Part shown: in pieces, positions 54,624 to 63,716 of the stretch
Position numbering within the stretch: the first letter of the stretch is position 1
Layout: the number at the start of each line of letters is the position of its first letter
Origin: CAIWHR01 sp963717695
GTDB lineage: Bacteria; Pseudomonadota; Gammaproteobacteria; Burkholderiales; Casimicrobiaceae
Assembly (NCBI GenBank): GCA_963717695.1
Contig: CAVQWR010000006.1
Coordinates: forward strand, 434,001-498,000
DNA length: 64,000 bases
Direction of reading: 5' to 3'
Position numbers and translations under genes: made by a program
The notes under the pieces: model-generated
The model's database searches: none
Told to the model about the DNA's origin: nothing
The model's input: the letters and a program-made list of their open reading frames with translations, nothing else

Positions 54624-57600
54624 TCACGCGCCGGCGTCCACAGGCGCGGGCTCGGCGCGGACGCGGAACCACGCCGCATAGAGCGCGGGCAGGAAGCCCA
54701 GCGTCAGCACCGTGGCGACGACGATGCCGCCCATCATCGCCACCGCCATCGGACCGAAGAAGTCGCTGCGCGTCAGCGGCACCATCGCGAGCACGGCCGC
54801 CGCCGCGGTCAGCACGATCGGACGGAAGCGGCGCACCGTCGCGCCGATGATCGCATCGCGCTGCGAGCGGCCGGCGGCGATGTCCTGCTCGATCTGGTCG
54901 ACCAGGATCACCGAGTTGCGCATGATGATGCCGGAGAGCGCGATCGTGCCCAGCATCGCGACGAAGCCGAACGGCATCCGGAAGGCGAGGAGCCCGAGCG
55001 TCACGCCGATCAGCCCGAGCGGCGCGGTGAGGACGACCATGAATGCGCGCGAGAAGCTCTTCAGCTGCAGCATCAGCAGCGTGAACACGGTCAGCGCCAG
55101 CAGCGGAACGCCGGCGGCGATCGAGCGCTGCCCGCGCTCCGAGTCCTCGACCGCGCCGCCGATCTCGATCCGGTAGCCGGGCGGAAGCGTGGCGCGCACG
55201 GCATCGAGCGCGGGGTCGATGCGGCGCGTCACGTCGGGCCCCTGCACGTCGCCGATGACGTCGGCGCGCACGGTGATCGTCGGGAGCCGGTCGCGGCGCC
55301 ACACGATGCCGTCCTCGAGCTCGTAGCGGACGTCGGCGAACTGCGTGATCGGCACCGCCTTGCCGTTCTTCGACGGAATCGCGAGGTCCTTGAGGAACGA
55401 GAGCTGCGCCCGCTCGCTCGCGGCGCCGCGCACCAGCACCTCGATCTGCTTGTCGCGCTCGCGAAAGTACGTGACCGTCAGCCCCGACACCGAATTGTTG
55501 AGGAACGCCGCGAGGTCCTGCGACGTGAAGCCGAGAAGGCGCGCCTTGTTCTGGTCTACGACGAGCCGCACGGTCTTGGTCGGCTCGTCCCAGTCGAACT
55601 GGACGTTCGTGAGGTCAGCGTTTCCCTGCATCACCGCCATGACGTCGCGCGCCGCGGCGCGCACGCGCCCGATGTCGTCGCCGGACACGCGGAACTGCAC
55701 CGGGAATCCGACCGGCGGCCCATTCTCCAGCCGCGACACGCGGCCGCGCAGCGCCGGGAAATCGTCGTCGAAGAGCGCGATGAGCCGCGCGCGGACGCGC
55801 TCGCGCTCGACGTTGCCCTGCGTCGTGACGACGAACTGCGCGAAGTTCGACTGCTGCAGCTGCTGGTCGAGCGGCAGGTAGAAGCGCGGACTGCCCGCGC
55901 CGACGTAGGCGACGTGGCTTTCGATGCCGGGCTCCTTGTCGAGGATGGCCTCCATCTTCTTCGCTTCGGCAAGAGTCGCCGCGTACGAGCTGCCTTCGGG
56001 CAGCCGCATGTCGACCAGGAGCTCGGGGCGCGACGACGACGGAAAGAACTGCTGCGGCACCAGACGGAAGAGCCCGAGCGACACGACGAACGCCGCCAGC
56101 GTGAGCGCGATCACCGTCTTGCGATGTCCGAGGTTCCACGCGATCAACGCGGCGAAGCGACGGTAGAACGGCGTCTGGTACACGTGGTCGGGATCGCCGT
56201 GCGCGGTGGCACGGTCGGGCGGCGGCGGCAGATGGCGCCAGCGCGCCCACAGCCGCGCGGCGAGCGACGCACGGCGCCCCGACGCGTAATCGGGCAGCAT
56301 CCGGTAGCCGAGATACGGGATGACGATCACGGCGGCGAACCACGAGGCGACGAGCGCGATCGCCGAGACCTGGAACAGCGAGCGCGTGTACTCGCCGGTG
56401 CCGCTCTTCGCCGTCGCGATCGGCAGGAAGCCCGCCACCGTGATCAGCGTCCCGGTCAGCATCGGGAATGCCGTGCTGGTGTACGCGAAGCTCGCGGCGC
56501 GGAACCGGTCGTAGCCCTGCTCCAGCTTGATCGCCATCATCTCGACCGCGATGATCGCGTCGTCGACGAGAAGGCCGAGCGACAGGATCAGCGCGCCCAG
56601 CGAGATCTTGTGGAGGCCGATGTCGAACAGCCACATGAAGAGGAACGTCGTCGCGAGCACCAGCGGAATCGACACCGCAACGACGAGGCCGGTGCGAAGG
56701 CCGAGGCTCAGGAGCGACACGGCGAGCACGATCAGCACCGCCTCGGCGAGCGAGCGGATGAACTGGTTGATCGAGCGCTGCACCGCGCGCGGCATGCTGG
56801 CGACCTGAGAGACCTCGGCGCCAACGGGAAGCTCGGCGGCGAGCGCCGCGATGCGGGCGTCGAGCGCGTGGCCCAGCTCGATCACGTCGCCGCCCTTGAC
56901 CATCGTGATCCCGATGCCAAGCGCCTCGGCGCCGTGCCAGCGCATCGTCTGCTGCGGCGGGTCGACGTAGCCGCGGCTTACCGTCGCGATGTCGCCCAGC
57001 CGGAACATGCGGTTGTTGGCGCGGAGCGCGATGTCGCGGATCGAGTCGAGCGAGTCGAGCGCGCCGGAGGGGCGGAGGTACACGCGGTCGGTTGCCGTGT
57101 CGAACACGCCCGCCGCGGCAATGTTGTTCTGCGCGCCGAGCGTCGCGAAGATCTGCGCCGGCTCGAGCCCGAGCGTGGCGAGCTTGCTGTTGGAGAGCTC
57201 GATGAAGATCTTCTCCTCCTGCTCGCCGATGAAGTCGACCTTGGCCACGCCCTTGACCCGCAGCAGTTCCTCGCGGAAGCGGTCGGCGAACTCCTTGAGA
57301 TCGCGGTAGCCGAAGCCCTGGCCGGTCAACGCGTAAACGTTGGTGTACGTGTCGCCGAACTCGTCGTTGAAGTATGGGCCGGAGATGCCGGAGGGCAGCG
57401 TGCCGCGGATGTCGCCGATCTTCTTGCGCACCTGATACCAATAGTCCGGCACGGCGGACGAAGGCAGCGTGTCGTCGAGGGCGACGAACACCAGCGATTC
57501 GCCGGGCTTCGAGTAGCTGCGCACGAACTGTAGCGGCAGCTCCTGCAGCTTGCGCTCGATCTTGTCCGTGACCTGCAGCTCCATCTCGCGCGCCGTGGCC

Positions 57601-57800
57601 CCCGGCCACTGCGTCTTGACGACCATCACCTTGAACGTGAACGGCGGATCTTCCGACTGGCCGAGCTTCGTGTACGCGAACGCGCCGCTGAGCGCGAATA
57701 CGACGATCAGGTAGAGGACGAGCGCGCGATGATGCAGCGCCCATTCGGAGAGGTTGACGGAGAGCAGCGAGGCGCCGCGCGGCGCGTCGGCCGGGGCCAT
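54624..57800 (-). CDS. RND efflux transporter permease
   Basis: A 1058-residue inner-membrane proton-driven pump of the AcrB/HAE superfamily, with twelve helices and two large periplasmic loops. TM4 keeps the paired acidic residues (LGLLVDDAIIAVEM). In TM10 the Lys that corresponds to AcrB Lys940 is Arg (SGIIMRNSVILVDQIEQD). The N-terminal LSEWALHHRALVLYLIVVF and KLGQSEDPPFTFKVMVV define a subgroup distinct from AcrB itself. It follows its adaptor gene by six bases. The TetR gene two genes upstream probably represses the set. Substrates are unknown; no outer-membrane factor gene is present here. Confidence 0.94.
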   Translation of the reverse strand: MAPADAPRGASLLSVNLSEWALHHRALVLYLIVVFALSGAFAYTKLGQSEDPPFTFKVMVVKTQWPGATAREMELQVTDKIERKLQELPLQFVRSYSKPGESLVFVALDDTLPSSAVPDYWYQVRKKIGDIRGTLPSGISGPYFNDEFGDTYTNVYALTGQGFGYRDLKEFADRFREELLRVKGVAKVDFIGEQEEKIFIELSNSKLATLGLEPAQIFATLGAQNNIAAAGVFDTATDRVYLRPSGALDSLDSIRDIALRANNRMFRLGDIATVSRGYVDPPQQTMRWHGAEALGIGITMVKGGDVIELGHALDARIAALAAELPVGAEVSQVASMPRAVQRSINQFIRSLAEAVLIVLAVSLLSLGLRTGLVVAVSIPLVLATTFLFMWLFDIGLHKISLGALILSLGLLVDDAIIAVEMMAIKLEQGYDRFRAASFAYTSTAFPMLTGTLITVAGFLPIATAKSGTGEYTRSLFQVSAIALVASWFAAVIVIPYLGYRMLPDYASGRRASLAARLWARWRHLPPPPDRATAHGDPDHVYQTPFYRRFAALIAWNLGHRKTVIALTLAAFVVSLGLFRLVPQQFFPSSSRPELLVDMRLPEGSSYAATLAEAKKMEAILDKEPGIESHVAYVGAGSPRFYLPLDQQLQQSNFAQFVVTTQGNVERERVRARLIALFDDDFPALRGRVSRLENGPPVGFPVQFRVSGDDIGRVRAAARDVMAVMQGNADLTNVQFDWDEPTKTVRLVVDQNKARLLGFTSQDLAAFLNNSVSGLTVTYFRERDKQIEVLVRGAASERAQLSFLKDLAIPSKNGKAVPITQFADVRYELEDGIVWRRDRLPTITVRADVIGDVQGPDVTRRIDPALDAVRATLPPGYRIEIGGAVEDSERGQRSIAAGVPLLALTVFTLLMLQLKSFSRAFMVVLTAPLGLIGVTLGLLAFRMPFGFVAMLGTIALSGIIMRNSVILVDQIEQDIAAGRSQRDAIIGATVRRFRPIVLTAAAAVLAMVPLTRSDFFGPMAVAMMGGIVVATVLTLGFLPALYAAWFRVRAEPAPVDAGA

Positions 57801-57806
57801 CGCCGC

Positions 57807-58937
57807 TCAGCCCCTGGCCGCCGGCGCCGGAACCGGCGCAGCGCCCGCGGCGGACTCGTACGGCCGCACGATCTGGCCGGGCCGCAGCTTGTTGGCACCT
57901 GCGGCGACGACCCACTCGCCGTTCGCAACACCCGAAGTGACGACGACGCCGTCCTCGCGGAACTGTCCGATCGCGACGCTGCGAAGCGCAACGGTCTTCG
58001 CCGCGGGATCGTAGATCCACACGGCTGGCTTGCCTTCCGCATCGTGATAGATGCTCGCCGGCGGCAGCAGCGCCGTCGTCGCGTTGGCGGTGCCGTCGAC
58101 GACGACGTTGGCCGTCATTCCCCATTGCATCACCGGATCGGGCGCGAGCACCGTCACCCGCACCGCGAACGTCCGCGTCACGGGATCGACCGCCGGCGCA
58201 ACTTCGCGCACGCGCGCCGCATAGGGCTTCGCCGGATTGGCCCACAGCACGACGGCGAGCGCCCGGCTGCCGGTCAGCTCGCGCAGGCGGTTCTCCGGCA
58301 CGCTGATCGCGATTTCGCGCTCGTTCTCCCTCGCGAGCCGCGCGACCGGCTGCGCGGCGGCGACGACCTGTCCCGCTTCAGCATTGACGGCGGTGATGAC
58401 GCCATCCTGGTCGGCGACGAGCGTCGCGTAGCCTGCCTGGTTGCGCGACACCGACTGCTGCGCCTGCGCCTGCCCAAGCTTGGCGCGCGTCGAGTTGAGC
58501 AGGTTGCGCTTCTGGTCGAGCGCGCTGCCACTCACGAACTTCTGCGCGAAGAGATTCTCGTAGCGCCCGTACTCGGCCTTCGCATACTCGTAGTCGGTCT
58601 GCGCGGACGCTACCTGCGCCTTCGCCGCCTCGGCCTGCAGCGCGACATCGGCTGGATCGAGCCGCGCGATCACCTGGCCCTTCCTCACGCGCGTGCCGAC
58701 GTCGACGTCGCGCGCGACGACCTTGCCGCCGATGCGAAACGCGAGGTCGTTCTCGTAGCGCGGTTTCACCTCGCCCGCGAACACGGCGCGCTCGGCAGCG
58801 CCGCCGACGACGACCTGTGCGAGCTTCACCGGGCGGACGGATTCGGGCGGCGCCGGCGGCGGCGCGCAGGCGGCGAGCAGGACCGCGGCAACGAGCGCGG
58901 CGAATACCGGTCGACGTCCCGGACCCTGGGCGTTCAT
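57807..58937 (-). CDS. RND efflux periplasmic adaptor (lipoprotein, HlyD/AcrA family)
   Basis: A 376-residue membrane-fusion protein. The lipobox AAVLLAACAPPP places the acylated Cys near residue 24. A barrel-sandwich lipoyl domain (VFAGEVKPRYENDLAFRIGGKVVARDVDVGTRVRKGQVIARLDPADV), an alpha-hairpin (about residues 90-150, FAQKFVSGSALDQKRNLLNSTRAKL) and the beta-barrel domain follow. GAGGAGG precedes the ATG at 58937. It bridges the RND pump to an outer-membrane channel encoded elsewhere. The TetR gene ends two bases upstream, so all three are one operon. Confidence 0.93.
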   Translation of the reverse strand: MNAQGPGRRPVFAALVAAVLLAACAPPPAPPESVRPVKLAQVVVGGAAERAVFAGEVKPRYENDLAFRIGGKVVARDVDVGTRVRKGQVIARLDPADVALQAEAAKAQVASAQTDYEYAKAEYGRYENLFAQKFVSGSALDQKRNLLNSTRAKLGQAQAQQSVSRNQAGYATLVADQDGVITAVNAEAGQVVAAAQPVARLARENEREIAISVPENRLRELTGSRALAVVLWANPAKPYAARVREVAPAVDPVTRTFAVRVTVLAPDPVMQWGMTANVVVDGTANATTALLPPASIYHDAEGKPAVWIYDPAAKTVALRSVAIGQFREDGVVVTSGVANGEWVVAAGANKLRPGQIVRPYESAAGAAPVPAPAARG

Positions 58938-58939
58938 GT

Positions 58940-59611
58940 TCACTTCCTCCTCGCCGCGCCGAGGCTGCCCTGCCACAGCGCGCGCAGCGCGCGATCGAGT
59001 TCCGCCGGATAGCTCCAGACGAACACGGGCGACGCCGATACCACCGGTGCCACGCCTCCCTGCGCGCATTCGGTGCCGCGCGCGAGCGACATCTGCCAGA
59101 GTCCGAGAATCAGCGCGTAGCTGCGGCGCAGGAGCGCGAGTCCCTCGCCGCGCGAGAGCTCCCTGAAGTGCCGCTCAAGCCCGGCGCCGGCGCGCTCCAG
59201 CCGGTCCGCCATCCGCAGATGGAACGCGATGCCGAATTCCTCCGGAACGCCCTGCGACATCACGCCGAAGCAGCGCGAGGCCATCGGAAGGAAGAGGGGC
59301 GGCTCGACGATGTGCCGCTGCGTGAGCGCCAGCATGTCGTCGATGGTGACGGGACCCGGCCCGGCGAGGAGCGCATCGACCGCGCGAAAGAACCGGTCGA
59401 TGCCGCGCTCGTGGACCGCGAGCAGCAATTCCTCCTTGCTGCGGAAATAGAGATAAACGGTGCCCTTGGCGAGGCGCGCCTCCTGCGCGACCTCGGCGAC
59501 GCTCGCGCCGTGCTCGGGCGAGCGCAGCAGCAACTGCTCGGCGGCATCGAGGATGGCGTGATGACGCTCCTGCTTGTCCTCGGCGAGGATGGCGCGCTGG
59601 CGGATGACCAT
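58940..59611 (-). CDS. TetR/AcrR family repressor of the RND pump operon
   Basis: A 223-residue regulator with the N-terminal helix-turn-helix RHHAILDAAEQLLLRSPEHGASVAEVAQEARLAKGTVYLYFRSKEELLLAVHE; LAKGTVYLYFRSKEEL is the recognition helix. The C-terminal domain is variable and presumably binds a pump substrate. It is the first gene of the operon with adaptor and permease. Two near-identical inverted operators lie at 59634-59652 and 59665-59683, the second filling the spacer of a near-consensus promoter, which strongly supports autorepression. The ATG at 59611 is chosen to keep the operators upstream. Confidence 0.93.
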   Translation of the reverse strand: MVIRQRAILAEDKQERHHAILDAAEQLLLRSPEHGASVAEVAQEARLAKGTVYLYFRSKEELLLAVHERGIDRFFRAVDALLAGPGPVTIDDMLALTQRHIVEPPLFLPMASRCFGVMSQGVPEEFGIAFHLRMADRLERAGAGLERHFRELSRGEGLALLRRSYALILGLWQMSLARGTECAQGGVAPVVSASPVFVWSYPAELDRALRALWQGSLGAARRK

Positions 59612-59633
59612 GGGATTTCCTTTGCGTGCACGT

Positions 59634-59652
59634 AAATGACCGTCGGTCACTT
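59634..59652. promoter_or_regulatory. TetR operator site 1
   Basis: AAATGACC-GTC-GGTCACTT, an inverted repeat with seven of eight arm positions matching, lies 23 bases upstream of the repressor ATG and just downstream of the predicted -10. It is the reverse complement of site 2 apart from the spacer, so the pair forms a mirror-image array with centres 31 bases apart. Confidence 0.75.
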
Positions 59653-59659
59653 AGTCGCC

Positions 59660-59688
59660 AATTTAAGTGACCACGGGTCATTTGTCAA
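59660..59688 (-). promoter_or_regulatory. Promoter of the TetR-RND operon with nested operator site 2
   Basis: On the minus strand a consensus -35 TTGACA (59683-59688) and a -10 TAAATT (59660-59665) are separated by exactly 17 bases. Operator site 2, AAGTGACC-ACG-GGTCATTT at 59665-59683, fills that spacer. Transcription should start near 59653, inside or next to site 1. A bound repressor would therefore block RNA polymerase directly. Confidence 0.75.
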
Positions 59689-59730
59689 GCGGGGTTGCGC
59701 GCCGGGAACCGGGCCCGGCCACGGCCACGA

Positions 59731-60591
59731 TCAGAAAAGCGCGAGCGTCGCGCGCGTCAGGGCGCTGTTGTCGTTCGCGTATTCGGCCAGCACGCTGAAG
59801 TGATCGCAGCCCGGGACGATCAGCGGCGCATCCGCACCCGGTGGCCGCGATTGCGGCCAGCGGTCCCACTGGATCCAGGTCTGGCGCAGGAATTCGGCCG
59901 TCTCGTCTCCGCCGACGGCGAGCAGCAGCGGCGCGTTCGAGCGCGGTGCGAGAAATGCGGGGGAGAGCCGCAGCGCCTCGCCGACATCGAGCTTCATGTC
60001 GGTGTTGAACGAAAAGAGCACGAGCGGCGTGAGATCGTGGACCCCGGACACGGACACCGCACCGGCGAACGATGTCGCATCGAGGCCCATCGACGCGGGG
60101 TCCGTCGCAAGCATCATCGCGGCGAGATGGCCGCCGGCGGAGTTGCCGCCGACGACGATGCGCTCTCCCGACGCGCCGTGCTTCGCGCCCTCGCGGGCAA
60201 GCCACGCCACCGCGCGCCGGCACTGGTCGACGATGGCGGACACGCTCACCGCCGGGCACAGGTCGTAGTTCACCGCCGCGACAGCGTATCCCCTCGCGAC
60301 GAACGGCGTCGCGACGAATGACACGTCGTGCTTGTCGAGCGCGCGCCAGTAGCCGCCATGGATGAAGACGAGCGTCCCGCGCGCCATGCTGTCAGGCACG
60401 AAGAGATCGAGCGTCTCCTTCGGTCCCGGACCGTAGCGCACATCCGCGTGATGCGTGAGGGACGCGCGCGCCGCGGCGGACTTCTCGGCATACCACGCGA
60501 ACCAGCGCGGATGGTCCGGCACCGCGGCGCGGTTGTTGTATCCGCGCTCGACGGCCTCCGGCGTGTAGCCGGTCAGCGCGACGGTGCTCAC
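59731..60591 (-). CDS. Alpha/beta hydrolase, arylformamidase-like
   Basis: A 286-residue carboxylesterase-fold enzyme. The oxyanion motif is FIHGGYWRALDKHD (residues 77-90), the nucleophile Ser151 lies in VVGGNSAGGH, and the catalytic His is in GCDHFSVL near residue 267. HGGYW and the N-terminal YNNRAAVPDHPRWFAWYAEKSAAAR are typical of arylformamidases (N-formylkynurenine hydrolases of the alpha/beta type) and related esterases. It overlaps the next catabolic gene by four bases, so it shares its transcript. No other kynurenine-pathway gene is in view, so the substrate is uncertain. Confidence 0.85.
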   Translation of the reverse strand: MSTVALTGYTPEAVERGYNNRAAVPDHPRWFAWYAEKSAAARASLTHHADVRYGPGPKETLDLFVPDSMARGTLVFIHGGYWRALDKHDVSFVATPFVARGYAVAAVNYDLCPAVSVSAIVDQCRRAVAWLAREGAKHGASGERIVVGGNSAGGHLAAMMLATDPASMGLDATSFAGAVSVSGVHDLTPLVLFSFNTDMKLDVGEALRLSPAFLAPRSNAPLLLAVGGDETAEFLRQTWIQWDRWPQSRPPGADAPLIVPGCDHFSVLAEYANDNSALTRATLALF

Positions 60592-61307
60592 GCGGGAGGC
60601 GCGATCGTGACCGCGAGCGTCCCGAGCCCGTCAATCGCGCCGACGAGATGGTCGCCCGTCACGACGGCGCCGACACCCGCGGGGGTGCCAGTGAACACGA
60701 GATCGCCCGGAAGGAGCTCGTAGTAACGCGACAGGAAGTGCAGCGTGTGCGCGACGTCCCAGATCATGTCGGCGAGGTCGCCCGTCTGCCTTCGCGCACC
60801 ATTGACGTCGAGCGAAATCGTTCCGCGCGAAGGATGGCCGACCGCCGCGACGGGGTACAGCGGCGCGATTGGCGCCGCGTCGGCGAACGACTTGCCGATG
60901 TCCCACGGTCGCTTCTTCTCGCGCATCTCGTTCTGCAGGTCGCGCCGCGTCATGTCGAGGCCGACTGCGTAGCCCCAGACGACGTCGAGCGCGCGCTCGG
61001 GCGCGAGCCCGACGCCGCGCGCGCCAATCGCCACGACCATCTCGATTTCGTGATGGAGATTCGCGGTGGCGAGCGGGTAATGCATCCGCCCCACCGCCGG
61101 CGCCACCACCGGCAGGATGGCATCGGCGGGCTTGGTGAAGAAGAACGGCGGCTCCTTCGCCGCGTCGCCGCCCATTTCCTTGGCATGCTCGGCGTAGTTG
61201 CGTCCCACGCAGTAGATGTGGCGGACGGGAAATCTTTCGGCGCTGCCGTGCACCGGCACCGACGGGAGCTCCCAGCCGGGAATCGAATACGTCATCGGGT
61301 CATCCAT
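60588..61307 (-). CDS. Fumarylacetoacetate hydrolase family protein, fumarylpyruvate hydrolase-like
   Basis: A 239-residue FAH-fold hydrolase. The N-terminus RFPVRHIYCVGRNYAEHAKEMG and KEPPFFFTKPADAI, the metal ligands in HHEIEMVVAIG and DMTRRDLQNEMREKKRPWDIGKSF closely follow fumarylpyruvate hydrolases of the gentisate pathway. The adjacent zeta-type GST isomerase supports that reading; both also fit the homogentisate route. No ring-cleaving dioxygenase is present in the window. A second ATG, at 61295, is possible. Confidence 0.87.
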   Translation of the reverse strand: MDDPMTYSIPGWELPSVPVHGSAERFPVRHIYCVGRNYAEHAKEMGGDAAKEPPFFFTKPADAILPVVAPAVGRMHYPLATANLHHEIEMVVAIGARGVGLAPERALDVVWGYAVGLDMTRRDLQNEMREKKRPWDIGKSFADAAPIAPLYPVAAVGHPSRGTISLDVNGARRQTGDLADMIWDVAHTLHFLSRYYELLPGDLVFTGTPAGVGAVVTGDHLVGAIDGLGTLAVTIAPPA

Positions 61308-61328
61308 GTCGAAAGAATCGGGCGGGCG

Positions 61329-61975
61329 TCATGATTCGGCATCGGGCTGCCTCGCGGGCGCGGCCGCGGCAAATGCCGGCAGCGCGACGCACGCCGCTTC
61401 GATGCGCGTCAGCGTGGGATACGCGGCGAGGTCGATCGAGAAGCGCCGCGCGTTGGCGAGCTGCGGCACGAGGCAGATGTCCGCGACGGTCGGCGCGTCG
61501 CCGTGGCAGAACCGGCCCGTCGCCTTGTCGCGCGCAAGACTCGTCTCCAGCGCCTCGAGACCGGTGTCGACCCAGTAGCGGTACCAGCCGTCCTTCTGCG
61601 CCTCGGTGACGCCGAGCGTCCCGGTCAGGTAGTTGAGCACGCGCGAGTTGTTGAGCGGATGGATGTCGCAGGCGATCGAGAGCGCGATGCCGCGCACCCG
61701 CGCGCGGGCAATCGGATCGGCGGGAAGGAATGGCGGCTGCGGAAAGCGTCTCGTCCAGCCATTCGATGATGGCGAGCGACTGCGTGAGCACGTCGCCCTG
61801 CGTCGGTGACGAGCATCGGCACGAGGCCCTGCGGGTTGAGCGCGAGATAGCTCTCGTCGCGCTGCGCGCCGCGCTTCAGGTGGATGAACGCACGTTCCGG
61901 CACCTGCGACTTGAGCTGCAGCGCGATGCGGACGCGGTACGCGGCGGACGAGCGGAAGTAGTCGTAGAGCTTCAC
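61329..61975 (-). CDS. maiA: Maleylacetoacetate/maleylpyruvate isomerase, zeta-class GST (two frameshifts)
   Basis: A glutathione-dependent cis-trans isomerase of ring-cleavage products. The active-site segment MKLYDYFRSSAAYRVRIALQLK is intact, as are LTQSLAIIEWLDE and ALSIACDIHPLNNSRVLNYLTGTLGV..GDAPTVADICLVPQLANARRF. These parts fall in three frames, with breaks at about 61800-61802 and 61746-61747. The span of 647 bases is two over a multiple of three; removing two bases gives 214 residues, the family length. The gene sits between a glutaryl-CoA dehydrogenase and the FAH-type hydrolase. MaiA and NagL-type functions cannot be separated here. Confidence 0.88.
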
Positions 61976-61987
61976 CGGGATCTCGTG

Positions 61988-63191
61988 TCAGAAGGCGGAG
62001 ATGCCCGTTTGCGCACGACCAAGGATGAGGGCGTGGATGTCGTGCGTGCCTTCATACGTGTTGACCGTCTCCAGATTGAGCACGTGCCGGATCACGTGGA
62101 ACTCGTCGACGATGCCGTTGCCGCCGTGCATGTCGCGTGCCATCCGCGCGATGTCGAGCGCCTTGCCGCAGGAATTGCGCTTCATGATCGACGTGATCTC
62201 CGGCGCCGCCTTGCCTTCATCCTTGAGGCGGCCGAGGCGCAGGCAGCCCTGCAGGCCCAGCGTGATCTCGGTCATCATGTCGGCGAGCTTCTTCTGCACG
62301 AGCTGGTTCGCCGCGAGCGGCTTGCCGAACTGCGAGCGGTCGATCGTGTACTGGCGCGCCGCGTGCCAGCAGAATTCGGCGGCGCCGAGCGCGCCCCAGG
62401 CGATGCCGTAGCGCGCGGCGTTGAGGCAGCCGAACGGTCCCTTGAGACCGTGCACGTTCGGCAGCAGGTTCTCCTCCGGCACGAAGACCTCGTCCATCAC
62501 GACTTCGCCGGTGACCGACGTGCGCAGGCTGAACTTGCCCTCGATCTTCGGCGCCGACAGGCCCTTCATTCCCTTCTCGAGGATGAAGCCGCGGATCACG
62601 CCGTCGTCGGTCTTCGCCCACACGATGAAGACGTCGGCGATCGGCGAGTTCGAGATCCACATCTTCGATCCCGACAGCGAGTAGCCGCCCGCAGCCGTCC
62701 GGGCGCGCGTGATCATGCTGCCCGGGTCGGAGCCGTGATTCGGCTCGGTCAGGCCGAAGCAGCCGATCCACTCGCCGGTCGCGAGCTTCGGCAGGTACTT
62801 GCGCCGCTGCGCCTCGGAGCCGTAGGTGAAGATCGGAAACATCACGAGCGAGCTCTGCACGCTCATCATCGAGCGGTAGCCCGAGTCGACGCGCTCGACT
62901 TCGCGCGCGATGAGACCGTAGCAGACGTAGTTGAGGCCCGAGCCCGCCGTACTCCGACGGAATCGTCGCGCCGAGGAGGCCGAGCGAGCCCATTTCCGGA
63001 AAGATCGCCGGGTCGGAGCGCTCGTGACGGAACGCGTCGGTCACGCGCGGCAGCAGCTTCTCCTGCGCGTAGGCATGCGCCGCGTCGCGCACCATCCGCT
63101 CTTCCTCGGTCAGCTGTTCGGAGAGCAGCAGCGGGTCGTCCCACGCGAAGCGGGCCTTGACGGCGTGGACGGGCATTTCGGGAGCGTTCAT
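61988..63191 (-). CDS. gcdH: Glutaryl-CoA dehydrogenase (frameshifted)
   Basis: Oxidises and decarboxylates glutaryl-CoA to crotonyl-CoA in lysine, tryptophan and benzoate breakdown. The N-terminal DPLLLSEQLTEEERMVRDAAHAYAQEKL and MMSVQSSLVMFPIFTYGSEAQRRKYLPKLATGEWIGCFGLTEPNHGSDPGSM are characteristic of the GCDH subgroup. The catalytic Glu lies in ETVNTYEGTHDIHALILGRAQTGISAF. The frame changes at about 62940. The 1204-base span is one over a multiple of three and corrects to 400 residues. The upstream ATG at 63191 heads the frame. Confidence 0.92.
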
Positions 63192-63299
63192 CGCGGGACT
63201 CCGGGAGGGACGGGCTGCGCGCGGCCGGTCGGGTGGACGATTATGGCGCGCCGGCACGACGCGCACCAGTGAAGGCAACCGGCGCCGGCTTGATCTCGA

Positions 63300-63705
63300 T
63301 CAGATTTCCGATCGATCGGGGATGACCGCCGTCGCCTCGATCTCGACCCGCGCGCCCTCCTCGACCAGCGCCGGCCACCGCCACTGCGCTCATCGCCGGA
63401 TAGTGCGCGCCGATCACCTCGCGGTAGACCGCGCCCAGCGCCTTGAGGCTCGCGAGGTATTCCTGCTTGTCGGTCACGTACCAGGTCATCCGAGCGATGT
63501 GCTCGGGCCGCGCGCCCGCCTCGGCGAGCACGGCGACGATGTTTTCGAGCGCCTGGCGCGCCTGGCCGACGAAATCCTCCGCCTCGAAGCGCTGCGCTTC
63601 GTTCCAGCCGACCTGCCCCGCGACGAACACCAGTCGGCCCGACGCCATGACGCCGTTGGCGTAGCCCTTTGCGGGCGCCCACCCCGCGGGTTGCAGCATT
63701 CGCAT
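63300..63705 (-). CDS. RidA family protein (frameshifted)
   Basis: An enamine/imine deaminase-like protein of the RidA/YjgF superfamily. MASGRLVFVAGQVGWNEAQRFEAEDFVGQARQALENIVAVLAEAGARPEHIARMTWYVTD gives the core. The C-terminal strand ALVEEGARVEIEATAVIP is in a second frame; the break is at about 63370-63374. The 406-base span is one over a multiple of three, correcting to 134 residues. The key Arg is not at the usual RidA position in what is visible, so it is probably a diverged subfamily. GGAG precedes the ATG at 63705. It lies 11 bases after the thioesterase stop. Confidence 0.85.
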
Positions 63706-63716
63706 CTGATACTCCT

